In this document: piece after piece, positions 8,124 through 14,116 of the stretch | Numbering within the stretch: the first letter of the stretch is position 1 | How the letters are laid out: the number at the start of each line of letters is the position of its first letter | Origin: Actinomycetospora succinea | GTDB lineage: Bacteria > Actinomycetota > Actinomycetes > Mycobacteriales > Pseudonocardiaceae | Assembly: GCF_004363095.1 (NCBI RefSeq) | Contig: NZ_SNYO01000001.1 | Span: forward strand, 992,001 to 1,056,000 | DNA length: 64,000 nt | Reading direction: 5' to 3' | Made by a program: the position numbers and the translations under genes | Notes under the pieces: generated by a model | Database searches by the model: none | Seen by the model: the letters and a program-made list of their open reading frames with translations, nothing else | Told to the model about the DNA's origin: nothing

Positions 8124-9065
8124 TCAGACCTCCACCTCGAGCCCGTCGAGGGCGATCTCCACCCCGCGGGCGGCGACCGTCGCGTACTCGGGGGAGTCCT
8201 CGAGCAGCATCGGGTTCGTGTTGTTGATGTGCACGTAGATCTTGCGTTCGGCCGGGAGGCCGGCGAGCACCGCGAGGCTCCCGTCCGGCCCGTCGACGGC
8301 CATGTGGCCCATGTCGTGGGCGGTCTTCGACGCGAGCCCCAGCCGGATCATCTCGTCGTCGGTCCACGTCGTGCCGTCGACCAGGACGACGTCCGCGCCC
8401 GCCAGCTCCTCGTGCACCGCAGGGGTGACCTCCTGGACGCCGGGCAGGTACACCGCGCTGCGCCCGGATGCGGTGTCGGTGAACCGGTAGCCCACCACGC
8501 GGCCGACGTCCTCGGTGCCACCACCGAACCGGGCCTTCTTCACCGTCGGCACGTCGAACGCCGTGTAGGTCAGCCCCTCGCCGAGCGCGACGGAGTCGCC
8601 GGGGACGACCCGGTGCGCCGTGACCTGCGTGTAGCGCTCGAGCGTGGACAGGAAGCCCGTGCCGCTGCGCAGGGTCTCCAGCGACGCGTCGGTGGCGTGC
8701 AGCTCGACGCCCGGGCCCTCGCGCAGCAGGAGCAGTCCCATCGTGTGGTCGAGCTCGGCGTCGGTGAGCAGGACGGCGGCGAGAGGGCTGTCGCGCTTCG
8801 AGCTGTGTCCGGCCTCCGGCGCGGCAGCTCCGCTGCGCTTCGTGCCGCCTGGCCGCAGCTTCGGGAACGCCTCGATCTGGGCTCGCAGGTCGGGGGAGGC
8901 GTTGACGAGGAACCACGTCGTGCGGTCGGCGCTGACGGCGATCGACGACTGCGTCCGCGGCGTCGCGGGCCGCGAGCCGTCCCGGACCGCGCGGCACCCG
9001 GGGCACCCGCAGTTCCACTGGGGGAAACCGCCGCCCGCGCCGGCGCCGAGCACCCGCAGCCACAT
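8124..9065 (-). CDS. pqqB: PqqB, metallo-beta-lactamase-fold PQQ biosynthesis protein
   Basis: A 313-residue protein with the PqqB N-terminus VLGAGAGGGFPQWNCGCPGC and the LLTDAELDHTMGLLLLREG metal motif. Recent work on other PqqB proteins assigns an iron-dependent tyrosine hydroxylase role. Residues about 71-93 (GGTKRSGAAAPE then AGHSSKRD) appear to be extra relative to my memory of PqqB, where LR-D-T-P precedes I-A-A-V-L-L-T directly. That DNA carries GCGCAGCGGAGCT, also seen at 2709-2726, so a short repeat may have inserted here. The ATG at 9065 has GAGGAGGA upstream. Confidence 0.94.
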   Translation of the reverse strand: MWLRVLGAGAGGGFPQWNCGCPGCRAVRDGSRPATPRTQSSIAVSADRTTWFLVNASPDLRAQIEAFPKLRPGGTKRSGAAAPEAGHSSKRDSPLAAVLLTDAELDHTMGLLLLREGPGVELHATDASLETLRSGTGFLSTLERYTQVTAHRVVPGDSVALGEGLTYTAFDVPTVKKARFGGGTEDVGRVVGYRFTDTASGRSAVYLPGVQEVTPAVHEELAGADVVLVDGTTWTDDEMIRLGLASKTAHDMGHMAVDGPDGSLAVLAGLPAERKIYVHINNTNPMLLEDSPEYATVAARGVEIALDGLEVEV

Positions 9066-9102
9066 CGCCGTTCGTCCTCCTCCGCCGCATTTCCGTCCGA
9101 CA

Positions 9103-9144
9103 GCGACAGGGGCGCCGGAAACACGATTCCGGCGCCCCTGTCGC
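9103..9144 (-). terminator. Perfect 18-bp hairpin after pqqA1
   Basis: GCGACAGGGGCGCCGGAA, a 6-base loop and an exact 18-base complement lie between pqqA1 and pqqB. There is no U-tract. It may act as a partial terminator or as a 3' stabiliser that raises PqqA output relative to the enzymes. A near-identical hairpin follows pqqA2. Confidence 0.75.
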
Positions 9145-9152
9145 GCTTGTCG

Positions 9153-9245
9153 TCAGTCGTCGAGCTGGGCGATGTACATCGTCACCTCGGGGGCGACACC
9201 GAACTCCTCGAACTCCGGCGTCTCCCAGATGGAGAGCGACTCCAT
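9153..9245 (-). CDS. pqqA: PqqA precursor peptide, copy 1
   Basis: A 30-residue ribosomal precursor of PQQ, read directly from the minus strand. It contains the diagnostic E-V-T-M-Y core in which Glu20 and Tyr24 are the residues cross-linked by PqqE, followed by an IAQLDD tail. An acidic leader (ETPEFEEFG) would bind PqqD. GAGGAGG lies about ten bases upstream of the ATG. Located directly before pqqBCDE, with a hairpin between. A paralogue lies at 10408-10497. Confidence 0.93.
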   Translation of the reverse strand: MESLSIWETPEFEEFGVAPEVTMYIAQLDD

Positions 9246-9281
9246 GATTGCGGCCACCTCCTCTCGATCATTGCTCGATCA

Positions 9282-9287
9282 ACGCTA
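9282..9287 (-). promoter_or_regulatory. Possible -10 box for pqqA1
   Basis: TAGCGT on the minus strand, about 37 bases upstream of the pqqA1 ATG, just past a hairpin that follows the diiron gene. No convincing -35 is visible. It would let pqqA1BCDE be transcribed apart from the dehydrogenase segment. Confidence 0.35.
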
Positions 9288-9293
9288 CCGGGT

Positions 9294-9315
9294 GCGCGCT
9301 GCCGGGGCAGCGCGC
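9294..9315 (-). terminator. GC hairpin after the diiron gene
   Basis: GCGCGCTG-CCGGGG-CAGCGCGC, an 8-bp stem with a 6-base loop (palindrome extends to ten bases per arm), starts five bases after the stop of the R2-like gene. No T-tract. Likely a terminator or processing site separating the two halves of the PQQ cluster. Confidence 0.5.
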
Positions 9316-9319
9316 GAGA

Positions 9320-10084
9320 TCACCAGAATTTGATGCCGACGGACTTGAGGCGACGCTGGTGGAGGTGCTCGACCTTCGCGATGTCGTCCTGCGAGATGAG
9401 GTCACCCCACGCCGACGCGGCCTTCACGCCCTGCGTCAACAGTTCTTCCATCTCGTCGTCGACGATGTCCGCGCTCTGGATGACGCGGGAGCCGAAGCCG
9501 ATGTGCCAGCGCTCGTCGCGCAGCACGAGCTCCATGCCCTTGTGGACACCCGGCAGCTTCACCGAGCACTGCTCGATCGTCTGGAGCAGCGCGTGCTGGC
9601 CCGCCGTGAGCACCACGCCCTCGAGGATCATGTGGTACAGCCCGACGGCCGCGGTGAGGTTGGCGTGGTCGTCGGCCACGCTCGCCGCGATCGCCGGCAG
9701 GCGCTCCTCGAACAGCTCGACGAGGGCGGGGCTGACGCGGTCGCGCAGGTGGTCGACCCGCTCGATCATGTTCGCGCCGGGGACCCCGGCGACCTCGCGC
9801 ACGACCCGGTCGAAGAAGCGGGCGTGCCGCGCCTCGTCGCGGGCCTGGGCCTGGAACACCTCGCCCATCCGGTCGTCGGTGGACGCGGCCGCGTGGAACG
9901 AGGTGAGGTGGGTGGCCACCGAGGTCTCGCCGATGCAGAAGCCCGCGAGCAGGCCGAGCACCTGGTCGTACTCGTCCTGCTCGAGCTTCGGCCAGGCCTC
10001 GATGTCGGCCGTCAGGTCGATGGTGTTCTCGTCCCACTGCAGCGATTCCGCGAGCTGGGCGAAGTGGCCGTACCCGGTGATCAT
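9320..10084 (-). CDS. R2-like ferritin-superfamily diiron protein, PQQ-linked
   Basis: A 254-residue four-helix-bundle protein with a complete six-ligand carboxylate diiron site in the order expected for ribonucleotide-reductase R2/R2lox-type proteins: E53, E84-x2-H87, E155, E191-x2-H194 (EARH and ERWH motifs). It is much shorter than a true NrdB and I see no C-terminal R1-docking tail. Known relatives use O2 to oxidise a protein residue or a small substrate. It follows the rubredoxin gene by 13 bases, so rubredoxin is a natural electron donor. Its place between two pqqA genes suggests a role in PQQ maturation or in re-oxidation of the cytosolic quinoprotein. Both are inference. ATG 10084 has GAGGA upstream. 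Confidence 0.75.
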   Translation of the reverse strand: MITGYGHFAQLAESLQWDENTIDLTADIEAWPKLEQDEYDQVLGLLAGFCIGETSVATHLTSFHAAASTDDRMGEVFQAQARDEARHARFFDRVVREVAGVPGANMIERVDHLRDRVSPALVELFEERLPAIAASVADDHANLTAAVGLYHMILEGVVLTAGQHALLQTIEQCSVKLPGVHKGMELVLRDERWHIGFGSRVIQSADIVDDEMEELLTQGVKAASAWGDLISQDDIAKVEHLHQRRLKSVGIKFW

Positions 10085-10097
10085 GTATGCAGCATCC

Positions 10098-10313
10098 TCA
10101 CATCTCCGGGAACTCGCCCGGTTCCACCTCGCGGAAGTCCGCCTTCTCGGCGCCGCAGATCGGGCACATCCAGTCGTCGGGGATGTCCTCGAAGGGCGTC
10201 CCGGGCGGGATGCCGCTGTCGGGGTCACCCTCCTCCGGATCATAGATGAAGCCACACATTTCGCAGAGCCATCGCTTGGCCGCGGGCCGCGCCTCGGTCT
10301 GCTCGACGGACAT
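10098..10313 (-). CDS. Rubredoxin
   Basis: A 71-residue rubredoxin with the two C-x2-C iron knuckles C-E-M-C-G and C-P-I-C-G and the conserved Y-D-P-E-E-G-D-P segment. It is a one-electron carrier, cytosolic since no signal is present. The N-terminal 14 residues are a soluble extension. It begins after the hairpin that follows pqqA2 and is immediately upstream of the diiron gene, an arrangement typical of rubredoxin feeding a diiron oxygenase or oxidase. Confidence 0.93.
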   Translation of the reverse strand: MSVEQTEARPAAKRWLCEMCGFIYDPEEGDPDSGIPPGTPFEDIPDDWMCPICGAEKADFREVEPGEFPEM

Positions 10314-10357
10314 GGGATCTCCTGACGGTTCGCCGACCCCGGGGACATCGAAACGTG

Positions 10358-10394
10358 GCGAAGGGGCGCCGGAACCCGTCCGGCGCCCCTTCGC
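10358..10394 (-). terminator. Perfect 16-bp hairpin after pqqA2
   Basis: GCGAAGGGGCGCCGGA, a 5-base loop and its exact complement lie between pqqA2 and rubredoxin. Core GGGGCGCCGGA is the same as in the pqqA1 hairpin. It begins 13 bases after the pqqA2 stop. Confidence 0.75.
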
Positions 10395-10407
10395 GATCAG
10401 TTGTCGG

Positions 10408-10497
10408 TCAGTCGTCCATCTGGGCGACGTACATCGTCACCTCGGGAGCGACCCCGATCTCCTCGAACTCGGGGGCCTCCCACACGTGGAGCTCCAT
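10408..10497 (-). CDS. pqqA: PqqA precursor peptide, copy 2
   Basis: A 29-residue PqqA paralogue lying directly after the PQQ alcohol dehydrogenase gene. The leader EAPEFEEIG and the E-V-T-M-Y core (Glu19, Tyr23) match copy 1 almost residue for residue, with a VAQMDD tail, so both should be PqqE substrates. AAGGAG sits eight bases before the ATG. It is too small for most gene callers and would be easily missed. Confidence 0.93.
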   Translation of the reverse strand: MELHVWEAPEFEEIGVAPEVTMYVAQMDD

Positions 10498-10513
10498 GTC
10501 GTGTCTCCTTCCT

Positions 10514-10529
10514 GTCGGCGGGTGCCGAC
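10514..10529 (-). terminator. Small hairpin between dehydrogenase and pqqA2
   Basis: GTCGGC-ACCC-GCCGAC on the minus strand, 25 bases after the dehydrogenase stop. Together with the hairpin at 10358-10394 it brackets pqqA2, so a short stable pqqA2 transcript is possible. Confidence 0.4.
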
Positions 10530-10554
10530 GTGACGCTTCTTCTGCGGGGACGGA

Positions 10555-12246
10555 CTAGCTCTCGGGCAGGGCGAAGCAGAACAGCGCGTCGCCGGCGGCC
10601 GCGCCGAGCAGCCCGGGCAGGAAGCCCTCGACCCAGCCGCCCCACCCGGTGGGGACCGCGATGTACTGGCGTCCGTCGACCTCGTACGTCATCGGGCTCG
10701 AGTGGTGCCCGCTGCCGCACTGGAACGACCAGAGCTTCTCGCCGGTCTCCGCGTTGAGCGCGACGAACTCACCGGTCGGCGTGCCCTGGAACACCAGGTT
10801 GCCCGCCGTGGTCAGCGTCGAGGCGCACATCGGGTACTCGTTGTTCCAGCGCCACTTCTCCTCGCCCGTCACCGGGTCGATGGCGGCGGTGTAGCCATAG
10901 AAGTCGTCGAGGTCGACGGCCACGCCCGCGCCCCAGTAGGGGATGCTCTCCTTGAACTCGCGGCGCCGGCGGGTCGCCGTCGCCCCGACCTCCTGGACGG
11001 GCACGTAGATCAACCCGGTGGCCGGGTTGTAGGACATGTGCGTCCATTCCTTGCCACCGGCCGGCCCCGGCCAGAAGTGCACCGGGACGCCCTCCTCCTC
11101 CGGGTACACCTTCGGCGTGACCTTGCCGTCCGGCTCGATCTCGCCCCAGGTGATGCGGTCGACGAAGGGGAAGACGCGGATCAGCTCACCGTTGGTCCGG
11201 TCGAGGACGAAGAAGTAGCCGTTCTTGTCCGCGTGGGCGAGCAGCTTGCGCCCGTCCGGAGCGTCGAAGAGCAGGTTCTCCATCGTCGAGTCGTAGTCCC
11301 ACAGGTCGTGGGGGGTGAACTGGTAGTGCCACTGGATGGTCCCGGAGTTCACGTCCACCGCGACGACGCTGTCGGTGTAGAGGTTGTCACCGGGGCGCAC
11401 GCCGCCGTCGAAGTCCGGCGCCGGGTTGCCCGTGCCGTGGTAGAGCAGCTCGAGCTCGGGGTCGTAGGTCGGGGTGACCCAGCAGTTCGCGCCGCCGCGC
11501 TGCCACGCCTCGGCGTTCTCGTCGCCCCAGGTCTCCGAGCCGGGCTCGCCGGGCTTCGGCACCGTGTAGCAGCGCCACTGCCGCTCGCCGGTCTCGGCGT
11601 CGAAGGCGTCGATGTGGCCGCGGAGGCCGAACTCGCCGCCGGCGCTGCCGACGACGACCTTGTCCTTGACGAGCAGCGGGGCGACCGAGCCGGACTCGCC
11701 CGCGCGGACGTCGCCGTTGACGGTGTCCCACACGAGGTCGCCGGTCTGGGCGTCGAGGGCGATGAGGTGGGCGTTGAGGGTGTAGAGGTACACCTTGCCG
11801 TGGCCCACCGCGACACCGCGGTTGACGTTGCCGCAGCACAGGGAGACGTCGTACGGCGACGCCCACTTGTAGCGCCACAGCTCCTCGCCGGTGGCGGCGT
11901 CGATCGCCCACACCTTGCCGTCGGGGCCGGAGACATACATGACGCCCTCGACCACGAGCGGGGAGGCCTCGAACGAGTAGGTCGAGGCGCCGGAGTGCAG
12001 GCCGTTCATGCCGGCCTGGAACACCCACGCGGGCGTGAGCTTCTTGATGTTGTCGCTGTTGATCTGGTTCAGCGGGCTGTGCCGCTGGCCGTCGTAGCTG
12101 CCGTAGTAGGTCAGCCAGTTCGCCGGCTCCGACTTGGCGTTCTTGATGCGCTCGAAGTCGACGTTCCCGGTGGCCGGGGCCTGGCCCTTGGTGGCGCTCA
12201 GGGTCTTGTGCGGGACGGCCTCGCCGGCGTCCACGTAGTCGGTCAT
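10555..12246 (-). CDS. PQQ-dependent alcohol dehydrogenase, lanthanide-type, no signal peptide
   Basis: A 563-residue eight-bladed quinoprotein. Tryptophan-docking repeats (AIDAATGEELWRYKW, ALDAQTGDLVWD, ALNAETGEKLWSF) are clear. The vicinal disulfide pair is C137-C138, and metal ligands E205 and N274 are present. The catalytic Asp is D317 in HDLWDYD, with a second Asp at D319. The Asp-x-Asp pattern is the hallmark of lanthanide-dependent XoxF/ExaF-type enzymes. There is no heme c domain. Oddly, the N-terminus (MTDYVDAGEAVPH) has no signal peptide, although most such enzymes are periplasmic. ATG 12246 with GAGGAAG upstream is a solid start. It may oxidise methanol or other alcohols. The electron acceptor is unknown. 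Confidence 0.92.
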   Translation of the reverse strand: MTDYVDAGEAVPHKTLSATKGQAPATGNVDFERIKNAKSEPANWLTYYGSYDGQRHSPLNQINSDNIKKLTPAWVFQAGMNGLHSGASTYSFEASPLVVEGVMYVSGPDGKVWAIDAATGEELWRYKWASPYDVSLCCGNVNRGVAVGHGKVYLYTLNAHLIALDAQTGDLVWDTVNGDVRAGESGSVAPLLVKDKVVVGSAGGEFGLRGHIDAFDAETGERQWRCYTVPKPGEPGSETWGDENAEAWQRGGANCWVTPTYDPELELLYHGTGNPAPDFDGGVRPGDNLYTDSVVAVDVNSGTIQWHYQFTPHDLWDYDSTMENLLFDAPDGRKLLAHADKNGYFFVLDRTNGELIRVFPFVDRITWGEIEPDGKVTPKVYPEEEGVPVHFWPGPAGGKEWTHMSYNPATGLIYVPVQEVGATATRRRREFKESIPYWGAGVAVDLDDFYGYTAAIDPVTGEEKWRWNNEYPMCASTLTTAGNLVFQGTPTGEFVALNAETGEKLWSFQCGSGHHSSPMTYEVDGRQYIAVPTGWGGWVEGFLPGLLGAAAGDALFCFALPES

Positions 12247-12282
12247 GTGACGTTCTTCCTCTCTACGGGCTCGACCGGGCTC

Positions 12283-12741
12283 TTACGGGCGCGGCTGCGG
12301 GGGACGGTCCTGCTTGGCCTGGTCGGGGACCTCGCCACCGAAGACGAGCGCGCCGGTCAGGCCGCGGCCCTCGTCGTTGCCGGTCGTGGAGCCGTAGTAG
12401 TAGGTGCCCGGGCCGGACAGCGAGAGCCGGGCCGTGCCCTTCGAGTGGTTGACCAGCCAGATGATCTTGGGGTCACCGTTGTGCGGGAGCACCGCACAGT
12501 GGGTGTTCTTGTCGTCGTTGATGAGCGTCAGCTCGACCTCGCCGCCCTCGGGGAAGACGAGGATCGAGGGCTCCCAGATCAGCTCGTCCTCCGGGATGCG
12601 CACCGTGGCGCGCATGATGCCGTCGGACCCTTTCTCGGCGTGCCCGATGCTCCCCGTGCCGAGCAGTCGGCCCAGCGCCGTCCTGTTCTGGCCGTCCAGG
12701 CCTGCAGCGGCCAGGTCCGCGTCTCGATCTGTGGACGTCAT
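12283..12741 (-). CDS. Cupredoxin-like PQQ-associated protein (MSMEG_3727-like)
   Basis: A 152-residue protein with one cupredoxin-like beta-sandwich (about residues 50-135). I believe it belongs to the actinobacterial family found beside PQQ dehydrogenases, typified by MSMEG_3727. The strand pairs FPEGGEVELTLIN, NTHCAVLP and SGPGTYYYGST correspond to the copper-site loops. The usual C-x-x-x-H-x-x-x-M loop is YYYGSTTGNDEG here and lacks Cys, so a type 1 copper centre is unlikely. No signal peptide is seen, matching its dehydrogenase neighbour. The start is ATG 12741 with GAGGAGG upstream. Its gene is the first of the cluster, 36 bases before the dehydrogenase. An electron-transfer or scaffold role is inference. 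Confidence 0.75.
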   Translation of the reverse strand: MTSTDRDADLAAAGLDGQNRTALGRLLGTGSIGHAEKGSDGIMRATVRIPEDELIWEPSILVFPEGGEVELTLINDDKNTHCAVLPHNGDPKIIWLVNHSKGTARLSLSGPGTYYYGSTTGNDEGRGLTGALVFGGEVPDQAKQDRPPQPRP

Positions 12742-12986
12742 CCGACGTACCTCCTCGTGGATGCCCGGATTTCTTCTCCGTCGACGGACCCGGGCGCAGG
12801 GACGGCCGGGGGCGACGGGACGTGGCGTGCCGACGGGGGAGGTCGAGCGGGGGCGGGCTCTCTGCTGCTGCCACCGGTCCCTCGACCGTCCGGCCGACGA
12901 CGTCGACCACTGGGCGGCAGGACACGTCCGTCTCACGGCGGCCGGTTGGTGCCGGGCGCCGAGCGGTGTGTGCTGAGCCACAGGCG

Positions 12987-13015
12987 ACAGTAGGGAGCCG
13001 GTCCGACGTCGGCAA
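12987..13015 (-). promoter_or_regulatory. Candidate promoter of the PQQ/dehydrogenase cluster
   Basis: TTGCCG (13015-13010), a 17-base spacer and TACTGT (12992-12987) on the minus strand. The spacing is ideal for a primary sigma factor. It would give a leader of about 240 bases before the ATG at 12741. Confidence 0.4.
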
Positions 13016-13041
13016 GAGGCATGCGGGGGGAATCAGATCTC

Positions 13042-13065
13042 GATCATGCGCATCGGGGCATGATC
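13042..13065. promoter_or_regulatory. Palindrome GATCATGC-N8-GCATGATC
   Basis: Exact inverted repeat with 8-base arms, centred about 40 bases upstream of the -35 box of the candidate PQQ promoter. The position suits an activator or a repressor shared with the divergent CYTH gene. Confidence 0.5.
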
Positions 13066-13276
13066 ACCCGCGCGGCCTGCGCTGATCACCGTTCGTAGTT
13101 TTCGGCTGCGTTCCGTTCTCCGGAAACTCGGCGTGTCGGTCCGGATACGGACGGGACCTGTCCGACCGGTCGGGATCGGCGCGACGAGGTGTCGTGGATC
13201 ACCGAGGCCGGGCTATGGTCGGTCGTGGGCGACGCTGCCGGCGGGGGCGGTCGGCGCCGGACGGGAGGACTATCGG

Positions 13277-14035
13277 GTGGGAAGGTTCGGGTCGGCCGAG
13301 GCGCTCCGATGGCTCAGCACGCACGGGGTCCACGCCGACAGCGTGGAGATGAAGACCCTGGTGGTGCCGCCCGCCGGGGCCGCGGCCGAGGCGCTCACCG
13401 GGCGCCACGGACCCACCTGGAGCGTGCGCCAGAGCTACCTCCTCGACACCGCGGACCTCGATCTCCTCCGGGCCGGCGTCGAGGTTCGCCTGCGACGCCG
13501 GGCGCGCGGGAAGTTCGACCTCGCGGTGTCCGCGCGCCGCCGCGGCACCGAGCTCGGGTGCTACCGGCCGCCCGGCGCGCGCGTCGAGTACGACGTCGTG
13601 CCCGAGGGGGTCTGGAAGGACATCGAGGTGCGTCGCGACATCGACTCGGCGATCGCCGCGTCGGTCATCGCCGGCTCGGCGAAGGCGCGGGAGCTGCTGT
13701 CCTCCACCCAGTGCACCTGGGCGTTGACCGGCGGGAACGAGACCGTCGACGACGCGCGGCTCAGTGAGCTGCGCGTCCACGGGCCGATGGTCGTGCGGCG
13801 GGTCAAGGTCGCGGCGACGGGCCTCGGTCTGCGCCGCGTCGACCTCGAGCACTTCCGGTTCCCGAGCGGGCGCGAGCTGGTGGAGCTCTCGACGCGCTGC
13901 TGCCCGCGGGAGGTGCCGGACACCGCCGCGGCGTTCGAGGCGCTGCTCGCCGAGCGGGACGTCATGGTCGCGCCGGAGTACACGACGAAGACCGCGGTGT
14001 GGCACGACGAGATCGTCGGCCGCCGGCGCGGCTGA
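13277..14035 (+). CDS. CYTH-like domain protein
   Basis: A 252-residue protein that looks like the CYTH/triphosphate-tunnel fold: a Lys-containing entry strand (SVEMKTLVV), then SVRQSYLLDT, VEVRLRRR, KFDLAVSARRRG, a VEYDV strand and VDLEHFRF further on. The strict E-x-E-x-K motif is degenerate (V-E-M-K), so catalytic competence is doubtful. Relatives hydrolyse triphosphates or make cAMP. The start is GTG 13277 with GGGAGGAC about ten bases upstream. The in-frame extension back to 13133 would run through likely promoter sequence. It stands alone upstream of ftsK. Confidence 0.65.
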   Translation: MGRFGSAEALRWLSTHGVHADSVEMKTLVVPPAGAAAEALTGRHGPTWSVRQSYLLDTADLDLLRAGVEVRLRRRARGKFDLAVSARRRGTELGCYRPPGARVEYDVVPEGVWKDIEVRRDIDSAIAASVIAGSAKARELLSSTQCTWALTGGNETVDDARLSELRVHGPMVVRRVKVAATGLGLRRVDLEHFRFPSGRELVELSTRCCPREVPDTAAAFEALLAERDVMVAPEYTTKTAVWHDEIVGRRRG

Positions 14036-14104
14036 GGGTCGCACTGATCGGTCGGTCACCCACCGGGACGCGTGTGGCTACCGGGGCTCGTGGGGCCTCC
14101 GGGC

Positions 14105-14110
14105 TACCGT
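14105..14110 (+). promoter_or_regulatory. -10 box (TACCGT) before ftsK
   Basis: Ends six bases before the ATG at 14117, the leaderless spacing common in this window. If used, it makes the ATG at 14117, not the GTG at 14111, the start. Confidence 0.35.
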
Positions 14111-14116
14111 GTGGCC

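Larger units (their letters stand above)
12742..13276. other. 535-bp control region between PQQ cluster and CYTH gene
   Basis: No convincing gene. The minus-strand part carries a candidate promoter for the PQQ cluster (12987-13015) and so a leader of about 240 bases. A palindrome lies at 13042-13065. The stretch 13085-13130 is visibly less G+C-rich than its surroundings. Open frames that cross the region have no ribosome site and look like compositional shadows. A riboswitch cannot be claimed from what I see. Confidence 0.6.

Noticed and set aside
9103..10394. CRISPR-like or transposon end interpretation of the paired hairpins
   Set aside because: Only two copies, each tied to a pqqA stop, with no spacers, transposase or target duplications.
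12742..12981. N-terminal extension of the cupredoxin-like gene that could carry a signal
   Set aside because: The extension is Arg/Pro-rich without a hydrophobic core, and the ATG at 12741 has a strong GAGGAGG.
12742..12986. PQQ, lanthanide or cobalamin riboswitch in the leader
   Set aside because: No recognisable conserved riboswitch core, only generic GC-rich stems.
10702..12993. Long plus-strand open frame opposite the PQQ dehydrogenase
   Set aside because: Low-complexity shadow translation rich in Arg, Val and Gly; the minus-strand enzyme is fully conserved.
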